NCBI GenBank assembly: GCA_900104855.1
Contig: FNSS01000001.1
Span: forward strand, 5,580,001 to 5,644,000
Length of the DNA stretch: 64,000 bases
Direction: 5' to 3'
Origin: Rhizobiales bacterium GAS188
GTDB taxonomy: Bacteria > Pseudomonadota > Alphaproteobacteria > Rhizobiales > Beijerinckiaceae
Below are positions 1-8,431 of the stretch, piece after piece (position 1 is the first letter of the stretch; every line of letters starts with the position of its first letter). Position numbers and translations under genes: made by a program. Under the pieces are notes generated by a model. It saw nothing but the letters and a program-made list of their open reading frames with translations, was not told where the DNA came from and searched no databases.

Positions 1-1716
1 CTGGCAGGCGCTGCCAAGGGGGTGAGCGTCTCGCATGCCATCCTCGGCATCGCGGTCGCCGGCCCGCTGGCGCTGACTGTCCTTTACGGGTTGGTGCGCA
101 TTATCATGGTCGTGCTGACCCAGATGCGCGAGGCGCTGTTTGCGCGCGTGGCGCTGCATGCGGTGCGTCGCCTCGCCTGGCGCACCTTCGAGCATATGCA
201 CCGCCTGTCCTTGCGCTTCCATCTCGAACGCAAGACCGGCGGCCTGACGCGCGTGCTGGAGCGCGGGCGCAACGGCATCGAAGAGCTGTCGCGCCTCACC
301 ATGATGACGGTCATCCCGACGGTGGTCGAGTTCGCGCTCGTCATCTCGGTGCTCTGGCTGCACTTCGATTGGCGCTACGTCGTGCTCGTCACCGTGATGA
401 TCGCCGTCTACCTCGCCTATACGGTGATCGCCACCAATTGGCGGATCGGCATCCGCCGCATCATGAACAACTCCGACACCGACGCCACCTCGAAAGCCGT
501 CGACAGCCTGCTCAATTACGAGACCGTCAAATATTTCGGAGCGGAGGCGCGCGAGGCCGAGCGCTATGACCGCTCGATGGAGCGCTATGAGCGCTCGAGC
601 ATCAAATCCTACACCTCGCTCGCCGTGCTCAATACCGGCCAGGCGGCGATCTTCACTATCGGCCTGACCATGGCCATGGCGCTCTGTGCCATGGGCGTCA
701 TCGCCGGCACCGAGACCGTCGGCGATTTCGTGATGGTCAACGCCATGATGGTGCAGCTCTACATCCCGTTGAACTTCATGGGCATGGTCTATCGCGAGAT
801 CAAACAGGCGACGATCGATATCGAGGAGATGTTCTCGATCATCAGCCGCAATCCCGAGATCGCCGATCCTCCCGGCGCCAAGCCGCTGCAGGTGACGCAG
901 GGCGCCGTGAGCTTCGAGGATGTGCGCTTCGCCTATGAGGAGAACCGGCCGATCCTGAAGGGCATCAACTTCGAGGTCCCGGCCGGCAAGACGGTCGCCA
1001 TCGTCGGTCCTTCGGGCGCCGGCAAATCCACCATCTCGCGGCTGCTGTTCCGCTTCTACGAGCCGCAGGATGGGTGCATCCGCATCGACGGCCAGGATAT
1101 CGGCAAGGTCACCCAGGATTCCCTGCGGCGGGCGCTCGGCATGGTGCCGCAGGATACGGTGCTGTTCAACGACACGATCGGCTACAATATCCGCTATGGC
1201 CGCTGGGACGCGTCCGAGGCGGAAGTGGAGGAGGCGGCCGACCTTGCCCAGATCGGCCCCTTCATCAAGTCCTTGCCCGAGGGCTATGACACGCCGGTCG
1301 GCGAGCGCGGCCTGAAATTGTCGGGCGGCGAGAAACAGCGCGTGGCCATCGCCCGCACCATCCTCAAGGGGCCGCCGATCCTGGTCCTGGACGAGGCGAC
1401 CTCGGCGCTCGACAGCTTCACCGAGCAGGAGATCCAGGCGGCGCTCGACCGGGTGGCGCAAGGGCGCACCACGATCGTCATCGCGCATCGCCTCTCGACC
1501 GTGGTGAATGCCGACGAGATCATCGTGCTCGAGAAGGGCGTGGTGGCCGAACGCGGCACCCATCTCGAGCTTCTGGCGCGCAACGGTCTCTATGCGGCCT
1601 TGTGGAACCGCCAGCGCGAGGTGGATGCGGCGCTCGAGACGCTCAAGCGCGCCGAAGCCGAGGAGGCACCGAGCCTGCGCCTGTCGCTCGCGACCGAAGC
1701 CCAGGCGGCCGAATGA
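1..1716 (+). CDS. Atm1/HMT1-family ABC exporter, 5' truncated by the window
   Basis: Fused permease-ATPase half-transporter of the ABCB7/Atm1/HMT1 type, which exports glutathione-linked sulfur or metal compounds across the inner membrane. The frame is open to base 1, so the GTG at 22 is probably internal and the true start lies upstream. The first half carries several membrane segments. The second half has Walker A GPSGAGKS (about 1005-1030), the signature LSGGEKQR (about 1318-1341) and Walker B LVLDEATSALD (about 1380-1413). The segment NYETVKYFGAE (about 517-545) is typical of the Atm1 group. The stop overlaps the next ATG by 4 bases (ATGA), so it is probably co-transcribed with mutT. Confidence 0.9.
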   Translation: MAGAAKGVSVSHAILGIAVAGPLALTVLYGLVRIIMVVLTQMREALFARVALHAVRRLAWRTFEHMHRLSLRFHLERKTGGLTRVLERGRNGIEELSRLTMMTVIPTVVEFALVISVLWLHFDWRYVVLVTVMIAVYLAYTVIATNWRIGIRRIMNNSDTDATSKAVDSLLNYETVKYFGAEAREAERYDRSMERYERSSIKSYTSLAVLNTGQAAIFTIGLTMAMALCAMGVIAGTETVGDFVMVNAMMVQLYIPLNFMGMVYREIKQATIDIEEMFSIISRNPEIADPPGAKPLQVTQGAVSFEDVRFAYEENRPILKGINFEVPAGKTVAIVGPSGAGKSTISRLLFRFYEPQDGCIRIDGQDIGKVTQDSLRRALGMVPQDTVLFNDTIGYNIRYGRWDASEAEVEEAADLAQIGPFIKSLPEGYDTPVGERGLKLSGGEKQRVAIARTILKGPPILVLDEATSALDSFTEQEIQAALDRVAQGRTTIVIAHRLSTVVNADEIIVLEKGVVAERGTHLELLARNGLYAALWNRQREVDAALETLKRAEAEEAPSLRLSLATEAQAAE

Positions 1717-2171
1717 GCGCTCCTGCGGTGCCGGCCGGCGTGCAAGATCCGGGCGGCACGCCGGGGCTGCCGATTCTGCTCGTGGTCGCTTGCGCGCTCG
1801 TCGACGCCGACGGGCGTGTCCTCATCGCCGAGCGCCCCGCCGGCAAGTCGCTCGCGGGGCTGTGGGAATTTCCCGGCGGCAAGCTGCACCCGGGCGAAGG
1901 CCCGGAGACCTGCCTCATCCGCGAGCTCAAGGAGGAGCTCGGCATCACGGTCGAGATCCACTGTCTTGCCCCGCTCACCTTCGCGAGCCACGCCTATGAG
2001 CGCTTCCACCTCTTGATGCCGCTCTTCATCTGCCGCAAATGGACCGGCCTCGCCACACCGCTCGAGGGGCAGCGCCTCGCCTGGGCGCGCCCGGGCAGGC
2101 TGCGCGATTATCCGATGCCGCCCGCCGACGCGCCCTTGATCCCAGCTCTCATCGATCTGCTCGGCGCTTGA
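1713..2171 (+). CDS. mutT: MutT-type Nudix hydrolase (8-oxo-dGTP diphosphatase)
   Basis: A 152-residue Nudix hydrolase, likely clearing 8-oxo-dGTP from the nucleotide pool. The Nudix box runs from GGKLHPGE through RELKEELGI, fitting GX5EX7REUXEEXGU, with the metal-binding glutamates present. The ATG at 1713 was chosen because it overlaps the stop of the upstream ABC gene (ATGA); the longer open frame upstream lies within that gene. The preceding FPGGKL and the short C-terminal part fit the MutT size class. Other Nudix substrates cannot be excluded from sequence alone. Confidence 0.85.
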   Translation: MSAPAVPAGVQDPGGTPGLPILLVVACALVDADGRVLIAERPAGKSLAGLWEFPGGKLHPGEGPETCLIRELKEELGITVEIHCLAPLTFASHAYERFHLLMPLFICRKWTGLATPLEGQRLAWARPGRLRDYPMPPADAPLIPALIDLLGA

Positions 2172-2226
2172 AACCGGGTGAGCCAATGAGCCTGCCTTGA
2201 CGTGACCAGCTGTGATCTTTAGCCCA

Positions 2227-3138
2227 ATGGCCCTTCACGCCGTCTTGCCGGAGGCCCTGTTGCCAGTCACATCCCGCACTCGACCGCAGATTATCGCGAG
2301 CCTTCGCGATCTCGCCGGGGAGTTCGATGTCGTGTTGTGCGATGTCTGGGGCGTGCTGCATAACGGCCTGCAAGCCTATGCGGAAGCCTCGGATGCGCTG
2401 CGCCGGGTGCGGGCGCGCGGCGGCACCGTCGTGCTGGTCTCGAATGCTCCGCGGCCCCACAGCGTCGTCGAGGCGCATCTCAAGCAGCTCGGCGTCGATC
2501 GTGAGGCCTGGGACGAGTTTGTGACGTCGGGCGACCTGACGCGCGAAGTCGTCGCCTCGCGCCCGGGCATTCCCTTGCATCATATCGGTCCGTCGCGCGA
2601 TTTCCGTCTGTTCGACGGGCTCGACGCGCCCCGCGTCGGCGAAGCCGAGGCCCAGTATCTCCTGTGCACCGGCCCGATGCCGGAGGATGTGCGCTCAGCT
2701 GAATATTTTCGCGATGCCTTCAGCGCTGCCGTCGGGCGCGGGCTCGAATTCGTCTGTGCCAATCCCGATCTCGTGGTGGAGAAGGGGGAGGAGCTGTTGC
2801 TCTGTGCCGGTTCGCTCGCTCTTCTCTATGAGAGCCTCGGCGGCCAGGTGCTGTTCGCGGGAAAGCCACATCGCCCGATCTACGAGCTGGCGCTGTCCAA
2901 GGCCGCGCGTCGCCGCGGAGGGCCGGTCGACGCCAGACGGGTGCTGGCGATCGGCGATGCGCCGCGCACCGATATCGCCGGCGCCCAGGCGATCGGGGCG
3001 CGCTCGCTCCTCGTCGCCAAGGGCATTCACGCCAAGGAATTGATGCCGCAAGGCGTCGTCGACAGCTCGGCGGTCGAGCGGATGTTCGCCGAGGCCGCTG
3101 CCCGGCCGGATGCCGTCATCGACCAGCTGCGCTGGTAG
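2227..3138 (+). CDS. HAD-superfamily class IIA-like hydrolase (TIGR01459 type)
   Basis: Haloacid-dehalogenase-like phosphatase of the class IIA (NagD/PGP-like) group, cytosolic, substrate unknown. Motif I is LCDVWGVLHNG near the N-terminus, with the nucleophile Asp. A Thr/Ser motif follows (VLVSNAPRP), then the Lys motif KPHRPIYELAL and the acidic motif IGDAPRTDIAGA. In alphaproteobacteria this family is commonly encoded just upstream of ribF, as here, which suggests a flavin or nucleotide phosphate substrate, but that is inference. The ATG at 2227 is preferred over GTG 2212; neither has a strong ribosome-binding site. Confidence 0.8.
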   Translation: MALHAVLPEALLPVTSRTRPQIIASLRDLAGEFDVVLCDVWGVLHNGLQAYAEASDALRRVRARGGTVVLVSNAPRPHSVVEAHLKQLGVDREAWDEFVTSGDLTREVVASRPGIPLHHIGPSRDFRLFDGLDAPRVGEAEAQYLLCTGPMPEDVRSAEYFRDAFSAAVGRGLEFVCANPDLVVEKGEELLLCAGSLALLYESLGGQVLFAGKPHRPIYELALSKAARRRGGPVDARRVLAIGDAPRTDIAGAQAIGARSLLVAKGIHAKELMPQGVVDSSAVERMFAEAAARPDAVIDQLRW

Positions 3139-3166
3139 CATTTCGCCAGAGGCTCGAGCGTCGATC

Positions 3167-4144
3167 ATGCCGCATATCGCCGTCCTTCACGACCCGCATG
3201 CCTTGCCCGAGGCCTTGGCGAGACCTGTGGTCGCCATCGGTAATTTCGACGGGCTGCATCGCGGCCATCGCGCCGTCATCGACAAGACGCTGGCGCTCGC
3301 CCATCGCCTCGGGCGCCCGAGCGCCGTCCTGACCTTCGAGCCGCATCCGCGCGATTTCTTCCGCCCTGGCTCGCCGGTCTTTCGCCTCACTCCGCTCATT
3401 GAGAAGACCATCATCGCCGAGCGTCTCGGCCTCGATGCGCTGATCGCGCTCAGCTTCGATGCCGGGATGGCGGGAATGGAGGCTTCGGCCTTCATCGAGG
3501 AATGGCTGGTCAGGCGCCTGCGGATAGCAGCCGTGATCGTCGGCACGGATTTCCGCTTCGGCGCCAAGCGCACCGGCACGTCGCAGATGCTCGCGAGCGA
3601 GGGCGCACGCTTGTCCTTCGAGGTCGAGATCCTGCCGGAGGTGGCAATGGAGGGAGGGCGTGTCTCCTCCAGCGCCGTCCGCCAAGCGCTCGAGGCAGGC
3701 GATATCGCGCAGGCGAGCGAATTTCTGGGGCATCGCTGGTTCGTGGCCGGAGAGGTGCTGCATGGTGAGAAGCGGGGGCGCGAGCTCGGCTTTCCGACCG
3801 CAAATCTGCGCCTCGACGCCGCGTGCCGCCTGCGCCACGGCATTTACGCGGTGCGGGTCCTGATCGAGGGCCGCGTGCACGAGGCCGTCGCGAGCTTCGG
3901 TCGGCGCCCGACCTTCGACAATGGCGCACCGCTCCTCGAAGTGTTCGTCTTCGATTTCGAGGGCAACCTCTATGGCCGCTCCCTGACGGTCGAGTTCGTG
4001 GCCTGGCTGCGCGGAGAGGAGAAATTCGCCTCCGTCGAGGCGCTGGTCGCGCAGATGCATGAGGACGTGCTGGAGGCGAGACGCTGCTTGCGCGAGGCAT
4101 CGCCTGGTGCCGATGCCTCGATCTTCGAGGCGCAAATCGCATGA
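3167..4144 (+). CDS. ribF: Bifunctional riboflavin kinase / FAD synthetase
   Basis: Makes FMN and then FAD from riboflavin. The N-terminal nucleotidyltransferase domain shows GNFDGLHRGH near residue 25 and TFEPHPRDFF; the C-terminal flavokinase domain shows GRELGFPTANL and ASFGRRPTFDNG. At 325 residues it is the usual length. The ATG at 3167 starts just before the conserved N-terminus; an upstream in-frame ATG (3110) lies inside the previous gene. The stop overlaps the lspA start (ATGA), so ribF and lspA are probably translationally coupled. Confidence 0.93.
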   Translation: MPHIAVLHDPHALPEALARPVVAIGNFDGLHRGHRAVIDKTLALAHRLGRPSAVLTFEPHPRDFFRPGSPVFRLTPLIEKTIIAERLGLDALIALSFDAGMAGMEASAFIEEWLVRRLRIAAVIVGTDFRFGAKRTGTSQMLASEGARLSFEVEILPEVAMEGGRVSSSAVRQALEAGDIAQASEFLGHRWFVAGEVLHGEKRGRELGFPTANLRLDAACRLRHGIYAVRVLIEGRVHEAVASFGRRPTFDNGAPLLEVFVFDFEGNLYGRSLTVEFVAWLRGEEKFASVEALVAQMHEDVLEARRCLREASPGADASIFEAQIA

Positions 4145-4671
4145 CGGCTTCCAGGACGCAGTCCGGTTGGCGGCTCGGCGCGATCCTCGCGGTCGCGACC
4201 ATCATCCTCGACCAGATCAGCAAATTCTATGTGCTTCAGGTGCTTCGCCTCGACCAAGGCCGGCAGGCGGTCGAGATCACGCCCTTTCTCGATCTCTCAT
4301 TCGTGCCGAATCCAGGCATTTCCTATGGGCTTTTCCCGCAGAACAGCGAATTCGGCCGCTGGGTTCTCATCGGCTTGACGCTCGCTGCCGTCATTTTCAT
4401 CGGCATCTGGCTGGCGCGGACGAAATCCCTTCTGACCGGGGCTGCGCTCGGGCTGATCGCCGGGGGGGCGATCGGAAATGGGGTCGACCGAATGCGCTAT
4501 GGGGCCGTGAACGATTTCCTGCACCTGCATGCTGGAACGATTCCCTGGCTCGATTTTCCCTATTTGTTCAACATCGCCGATGCGGCCATTTCGCTCGGCG
4601 TCGCGCTGCTGCTCGCCGAATCGCTGTTCGGAAAGAAGGTGGCGCTGGAGCAAAGTCACGAAACAGGCTAG
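4141..4671 (+). CDS. lspA: Lipoprotein signal peptidase II
   Basis: Inner-membrane aspartic peptidase that cleaves signal peptides from diacylglyceryl-prolipoproteins. Four hydrophobic segments are visible in 176 residues. Conserved blocks are DQISK near the N-terminus, NPGISYGLF, GGAIGNGVDRMRYGAVNDF (one catalytic Asp) and FNIADAAISLGV (the second Asp). It begins within the ribF stop. The next gene encodes a BamF-like protein, an order also known from other alphaproteobacteria. Confidence 0.95.
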   Translation: MTASRTQSGWRLGAILAVATIILDQISKFYVLQVLRLDQGRQAVEITPFLDLSFVPNPGISYGLFPQNSEFGRWVLIGLTLAAVIFIGIWLARTKSLLTGAALGLIAGGAIGNGVDRMRYGAVNDFLHLHAGTIPWLDFPYLFNIADAAISLGVALLLAESLFGKKVALEQSHETG

Positions 4672-4730
4672 AATGGTCGATGCCTTGGTTCTGCCGCAGG
4701 CGCTTTGTATCTCGGCCGTCAATCCATCGG

Positions 4731-5471
4731 ATGCACATTATGGCTTTCATGCGATCGAGCAGCTTTCGCCGGCAGGCACCGGCGCTGATTCTGGGGGTCG
4801 TCGGGGCGGGTCTCGCCCTTACGGCTCCGGCGGGGGCGCAGGATTTCCTGACCAACGCGCCTTTGAAAGGTGCCTTGACGACGCTTGGCATCATCGCGCC
4901 CGATCGCGATCCGATCGAGTATCATGAGCGGGCTCCGCTGGTCGTGCCGAAGACCATGGCGTTGCCGCCACCGGCGGCGGCTCAGGCCTCGGCGCGCAAC
5001 CCGGCTTGGCCGACCGATCCGGATGCGGCACGCAGGCTGAAAGAGAAGGCCGAAGAGTCCCAGCCGGTATCTCACGCCTTGGGCACCAAGAACGCCGATA
5101 ACCCGCTTTTGCCGATCTGGAGCATCATCGCCGGCAAGTCGAGCGAGGCGCCGGTCCAGGCGGCCGGGCCGGATCCCTACAAGATTCGGGATTCCGGCTA
5201 TATTCCCAATGGCCAGCTGCGCGCGCAGGGAATGCAATTCGCTGCGCAGAACCAAGGTGATAAAGAGGATGAGATCCGCCCCGGCTATGAGCCGAAGCGA
5301 AAATATCTGACCGATCCTCCCTCCGGATATCGGCGTCCCTCCGACAAGGCGAGCTTCAAGAAGCAGTTCGGCGCGCCGCAGAAGAAGAACGATGATGCCA
5401 ATCCGCTGGCCTTCGTCAAGGAGCAGCGCGAACGCCAGAAGGGCAGCTACGACGTCGATCAGAGCCAGTGA
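4731..5471 (+). CDS. BamF-like (DUF3035-type) secreted protein
   Basis: Exported protein of about 246 residues. The N-terminus has a basic stretch, a hydrophobic core and a probable signal peptidase I site after APAGAQ. Then comes the segment YHERAPLVVPKTMALPPP, which resembles the APLVVPP-LPPP core of BamF/DUF3035, an accessory lipoprotein of the outer-membrane barrel assembly machine in Caulobacter. Gene order (lspA, this gene, M16 peptidases) supports that identity. Unusually, no lipobox cysteine is visible, so it may be periplasmic rather than lipid-anchored. The rest is polar, with a KKND/KEQRERQKGSYD C-terminus. Starts at 4731, 4740 and 4749 are all possible. The longer open frame reaching back into lspA is not used. 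Confidence 0.6.
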   Translation: MHIMAFMRSSSFRRQAPALILGVVGAGLALTAPAGAQDFLTNAPLKGALTTLGIIAPDRDPIEYHERAPLVVPKTMALPPPAAAQASARNPAWPTDPDAARRLKEKAEESQPVSHALGTKNADNPLLPIWSIIAGKSSEAPVQAAGPDPYKIRDSGYIPNGQLRAQGMQFAAQNQGDKEDEIRPGYEPKRKYLTDPPSGYRRPSDKASFKKQFGAPQKKNDDANPLAFVKEQRERQKGSYDVDQSQ

Positions 5472-5590
5472 TAGAGCCCGTGATCTCGGCGGCCGGCCGG
5501 GCTTCGGCCGGTCGGAAGGCTGCGAGCTGACGGCCAGGCTTGGCGAAGCAGGCTCGGCGTCGAGAGATCGCGCTTGATCCGGCAGCGCCG

Positions 5591-5613
5591 CTAGTGCAGC
5601 GAATCCGAATTCG
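5591..5613. repeat. CTAGTGC-type repeat half-element
   Basis: CTAGTGCAGCGAATCCGAA followed by TTCG. Nearly the same sequence occurs at 56694-56717 and, inverted, at 56781-56802. It lies in the 240-base gap between the BamF-like gene and the first M16 peptidase, where no other feature was seen. Confidence 0.55.
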
Positions 5614-5711
5614 GTCTTCAACTTGCCAGGCCGATCCAAGACCCGATCGATCCAAGACCCGATCCATGTGATATTCCCCTCGAGCACCTATATGGGTGAC
5701 GACGAGGCGCG

Positions 5712-7052
5712 ATGCTGACGAGGATGGCCGCGATGACGGGTGCGAGCTTGGTCGAAAAAGAGGCTCGGGAGGCCGGTGCCGCGGATGGCGGGATCGCCTA
5801 TAGCGAGTTCCGCCTCGCCAACGGGCTCGACGTCGTCGTCATTCCCGACCATCGGACGCCCGTCGCCACGCATATGATCTGGTATCGCATCGGCGCGGCC
5901 GACGAGCCGCGCGGCCGGGCCGGCATCGCCCATTTTCTCGAGCATCTGATGTTCAAGGGCACTCAGAGCCATCCGGCCGGGGAATTCTCGAGGATGGTGG
6001 CCGAGCTCGGCGGCGAGGAGAACGCCTTCACCTCGAATGACTACACCGCCTATTACCAGCGCGTCGCCAAGGAACATTTGCGCACGATGATGTCCTTCGA
6101 GGCCGATCGCATGCGCGGCCTCGTGCTCACCGACGCCGTCGTCGACCCCGAGCGCGATGTGGTGCTCGAGGAGCGCCGGATGCGCACGGATTCGGTGCCA
6201 TCCTCGCAGCTTGTCGAGGCGATGACCGCGGCGATGTTCGTCAATCACCCCTATGGCGCCCCGATCATCGGCTGGAAGCCCGAGATCGAGCGCCTGAACC
6301 GGGAGGATGCGCTCGCCTTCTATCGCCGCTTCTACGCGCCCAACAACGCCATCCTGGTCGTCGCCGGGGACGTCACCGCCGAGGAGGTCAAGGAGCTCGC
6401 CGAGGAAACCTATGGCAAGGCGCCGTCCGAGCCGGCCATTCCCGCCAGGGAGAGACCCCAGGAGCCCGAGCCGGTGGCGGCTCGCAAAGTGGTGCTCGGC
6501 GATGCCAGGGTGCAGCAGCCCATGCTGCAGCGCATGTATCTGACGCCCTCCTACACCACGGCGAAGCCGGGCGAGGCGGAGGCGCTGGACGTTCTGGCGC
6601 AGGCCCTAGGCGCCCAGTCGACGGGGCGTCTCAACAAGCGCCTGGTGCTCGACCGCAAGCTCGCAGTCTCGGCCGGCGCCTGGTATTCGGGCACCGCGCT
6701 CGATGACCATCTGTTCGGGGTCTATGCCGTGCCCGCCGAAGGCGTTGCGCTCGAGGAGCTGGAGAAGGCGATCGACGAGACGCTCGGCGAGGTCGCGCGC
6801 GAAGGCTTCGCCGATGCCGAGATCGCACGCGCCAAGACCCGGCTCGTCGCGGATGCGATCTATCAGCGCGACAGCCAATCTTCGTTGGCGCGCAGCTTCG
6901 GCGCAGCGCTCGCGACCGGCCTCACGGCCCGGCAGGTCGTGACCTGGCCCGACGGCATCGAGCGTGTCGAGACCAAGGACGTCGGGCAGGTCACCCATTG
7001 GCTCGACAAGAAGCGGTCGGTCACCGGATATCTGACGGGCGAGACACTGTGA
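5712..7052 (+). CDS. M16 family zinc metallopeptidase (active subunit)
   Basis: Pitrilysin/processing-peptidase-like protein of 446 residues. The inverted zinc motif HFLEHLMFKGT (HXXEH) sits near residue 78, followed about 75 residues later by a conserved acidic stretch that includes ERDVVLEERRMR. The C-terminal half is the structural repeat of the M16 fold. No strong signal peptide is seen, unlike many periplasmic relatives, so location is uncertain. It overlaps the next gene by one base (TGATG). The pair of active and inactive M16 subunits is the usual M16B arrangement. Confidence 0.88.
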   Translation: MLTRMAAMTGASLVEKEAREAGAADGGIAYSEFRLANGLDVVVIPDHRTPVATHMIWYRIGAADEPRGRAGIAHFLEHLMFKGTQSHPAGEFSRMVAELGGEENAFTSNDYTAYYQRVAKEHLRTMMSFEADRMRGLVLTDAVVDPERDVVLEERRMRTDSVPSSQLVEAMTAAMFVNHPYGAPIIGWKPEIERLNREDALAFYRRFYAPNNAILVVAGDVTAEEVKELAEETYGKAPSEPAIPARERPQEPEPVAARKVVLGDARVQQPMLQRMYLTPSYTTAKPGEAEALDVLAQALGAQSTGRLNKRLVLDRKLAVSAGAWYSGTALDDHLFGVYAVPAEGVALEELEKAIDETLGEVAREGFADAEIARAKTRLVADAIYQRDSQSSLARSFGAALATGLTARQVVTWPDGIERVETKDVGQVTHWLDKKRSVTGYLTGETL

Positions 7053-8320
7053 TGACGATGGTGGTGACGGCGCCCGCGCGGGCCGCTTCCGTGCGCAAGG
7101 TGACCTCTCCCGGCGGCGTCGAGGCGTGGCTCGTCGAGGACCACACCAATCCGCTGATTGCGATCCAGTTCGCCTTCACGGGTGGTTCCTCGCAGGACCC
7201 GGCCACCAAGCCCGGCCTCGCCTATCTCATGTCGGGCATGCTCGATGAGGGGGCCGGACCCTATGACTCCACGGCCTTTCACGAGAGGGTGGAGGATCTG
7301 GCGATCGACCTGCGCTTCGACGCCGATCGCGATTACGTCACGGGCTCGCTGAAGACCCTGACCAAGAATTGCGACGAGGCTTTCGAGCTGCTGCGCCTGG
7401 CGCTGCAGGAGCCTCGCTTCGATCAAGACGCGGTCGAGCGCGTCAAGGCGCAGGTGCTCGCGGGCTTGCGGCGCGATGCCAATGAGCCGAACGCCGTCGC
7501 CCGCAATGCTTTCGCGGACGCTGCCTTCCCGAACCATCCCTATGGATGGCCGCTGAAGGGCACGCTCGAGGGTGTGCCGACGATCACCGGCCCGGATCTC
7601 GACGCCTATCGCCGCAAGACGCTCGACCGGGCCGGGCTGAAGGTCGCGGTGGTCGGCGATATCGATGCGGCCAGGCTCGCCCAAATCCTCGACCGCATCT
7701 TCGCAGGCCTTCCCGCGAGAGCCGAGCTCCGGCCGGTCGCCGATGTGGTGATGGCAAGCGGGCAGCGCCGCTCGATCGACCTGCCGGTGCCGCAATCCAC
7801 CATCATCTTCGGTCTTCCCGGCCTTGCCCGCAAGGATGCCGATTACGTGCCGGCCGTGGTCATGAACCATATCCTGGGCGGGGGCACCTTCACGTCACGG
7901 CTCTGGACCGAAATCCGCGAGAAGCGTGGCCTTGCCTATTCGGTCTATTCGAGCCTTTCGCCCTTCAGGCACTCAGCGCTCCTGTTCGGCGCGACCTCGA
8001 CCAAGAACGAGCGGGCAAACGAGTCGATCTCGGTGATCTCGGCCGAGATCGAAGCCTTTGCCAGGGACAACATCACGGCCGACGAGCTCGACAAGGCCAA
8101 GAAATATCTCACCGGATCCTATGGGCTGCGCTTCGACACCTCGACCAAGATCGCGCGCGAGCTGCTGCAGGCGCAGCTCGACGATCTCGGCATGGATTAT
8201 TTCGATCGCCGCAATGCCGAGATCGCCGCCGTGACGGCATCGGACATTGCGAGGGTGTCGAAGCGCCTCCTCGATACGGGGAAGATGCTGGTCGTCATCG
8301 TGGGCCGGCCGGTCGGTTGA
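7052..8320 (+). CDS. M16 family peptidase homolog, inactive partner subunit
   Basis: Second M16 protein, 422 residues. At the position of HXXEH it reads GLAYLMSGMLDEG, so the zinc ligands are lost. It keeps the segment TSRLWTEIREKRGLAYSVYSS, the Arg/Tyr region that in M16B heterodimers binds substrate for the active partner. It therefore probably works as a dimer with the product of the upstream gene. The ATG at 7052 overlaps the previous stop; an earlier in-frame start (6998) lies inside that gene. Confidence 0.87.
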   Translation: MTMVVTAPARAASVRKVTSPGGVEAWLVEDHTNPLIAIQFAFTGGSSQDPATKPGLAYLMSGMLDEGAGPYDSTAFHERVEDLAIDLRFDADRDYVTGSLKTLTKNCDEAFELLRLALQEPRFDQDAVERVKAQVLAGLRRDANEPNAVARNAFADAAFPNHPYGWPLKGTLEGVPTITGPDLDAYRRKTLDRAGLKVAVVGDIDAARLAQILDRIFAGLPARAELRPVADVVMASGQRRSIDLPVPQSTIIFGLPGLARKDADYVPAVVMNHILGGGTFTSRLWTEIREKRGLAYSVYSSLSPFRHSALLFGATSTKNERANESISVISAEIEAFARDNITADELDKAKKYLTGSYGLRFDTSTKIARELLQAQLDDLGMDYFDRRNAEIAAVTASDIARVSKRLLDTGKMLVVIVGRPVG

Positions 8321-8431
8321 TCTCGAGTTCCGTGCGGCGCGCCAGAAGGGCTCGCGGGCGCCGGATCCTGGTCTCGCGGTTGCGGGGGAAGCACAAGATG
8401 GCGCAGCTTAGGGCATGACGATTCTCAAACC

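Noticed and set aside
4059-5471. A 470-codon frame spanning lspA and the BamF-like gene
   Set aside because: The lspA portion is out of frame with a well-conserved gene; only the part from 4731 has a signal peptide and family motif.
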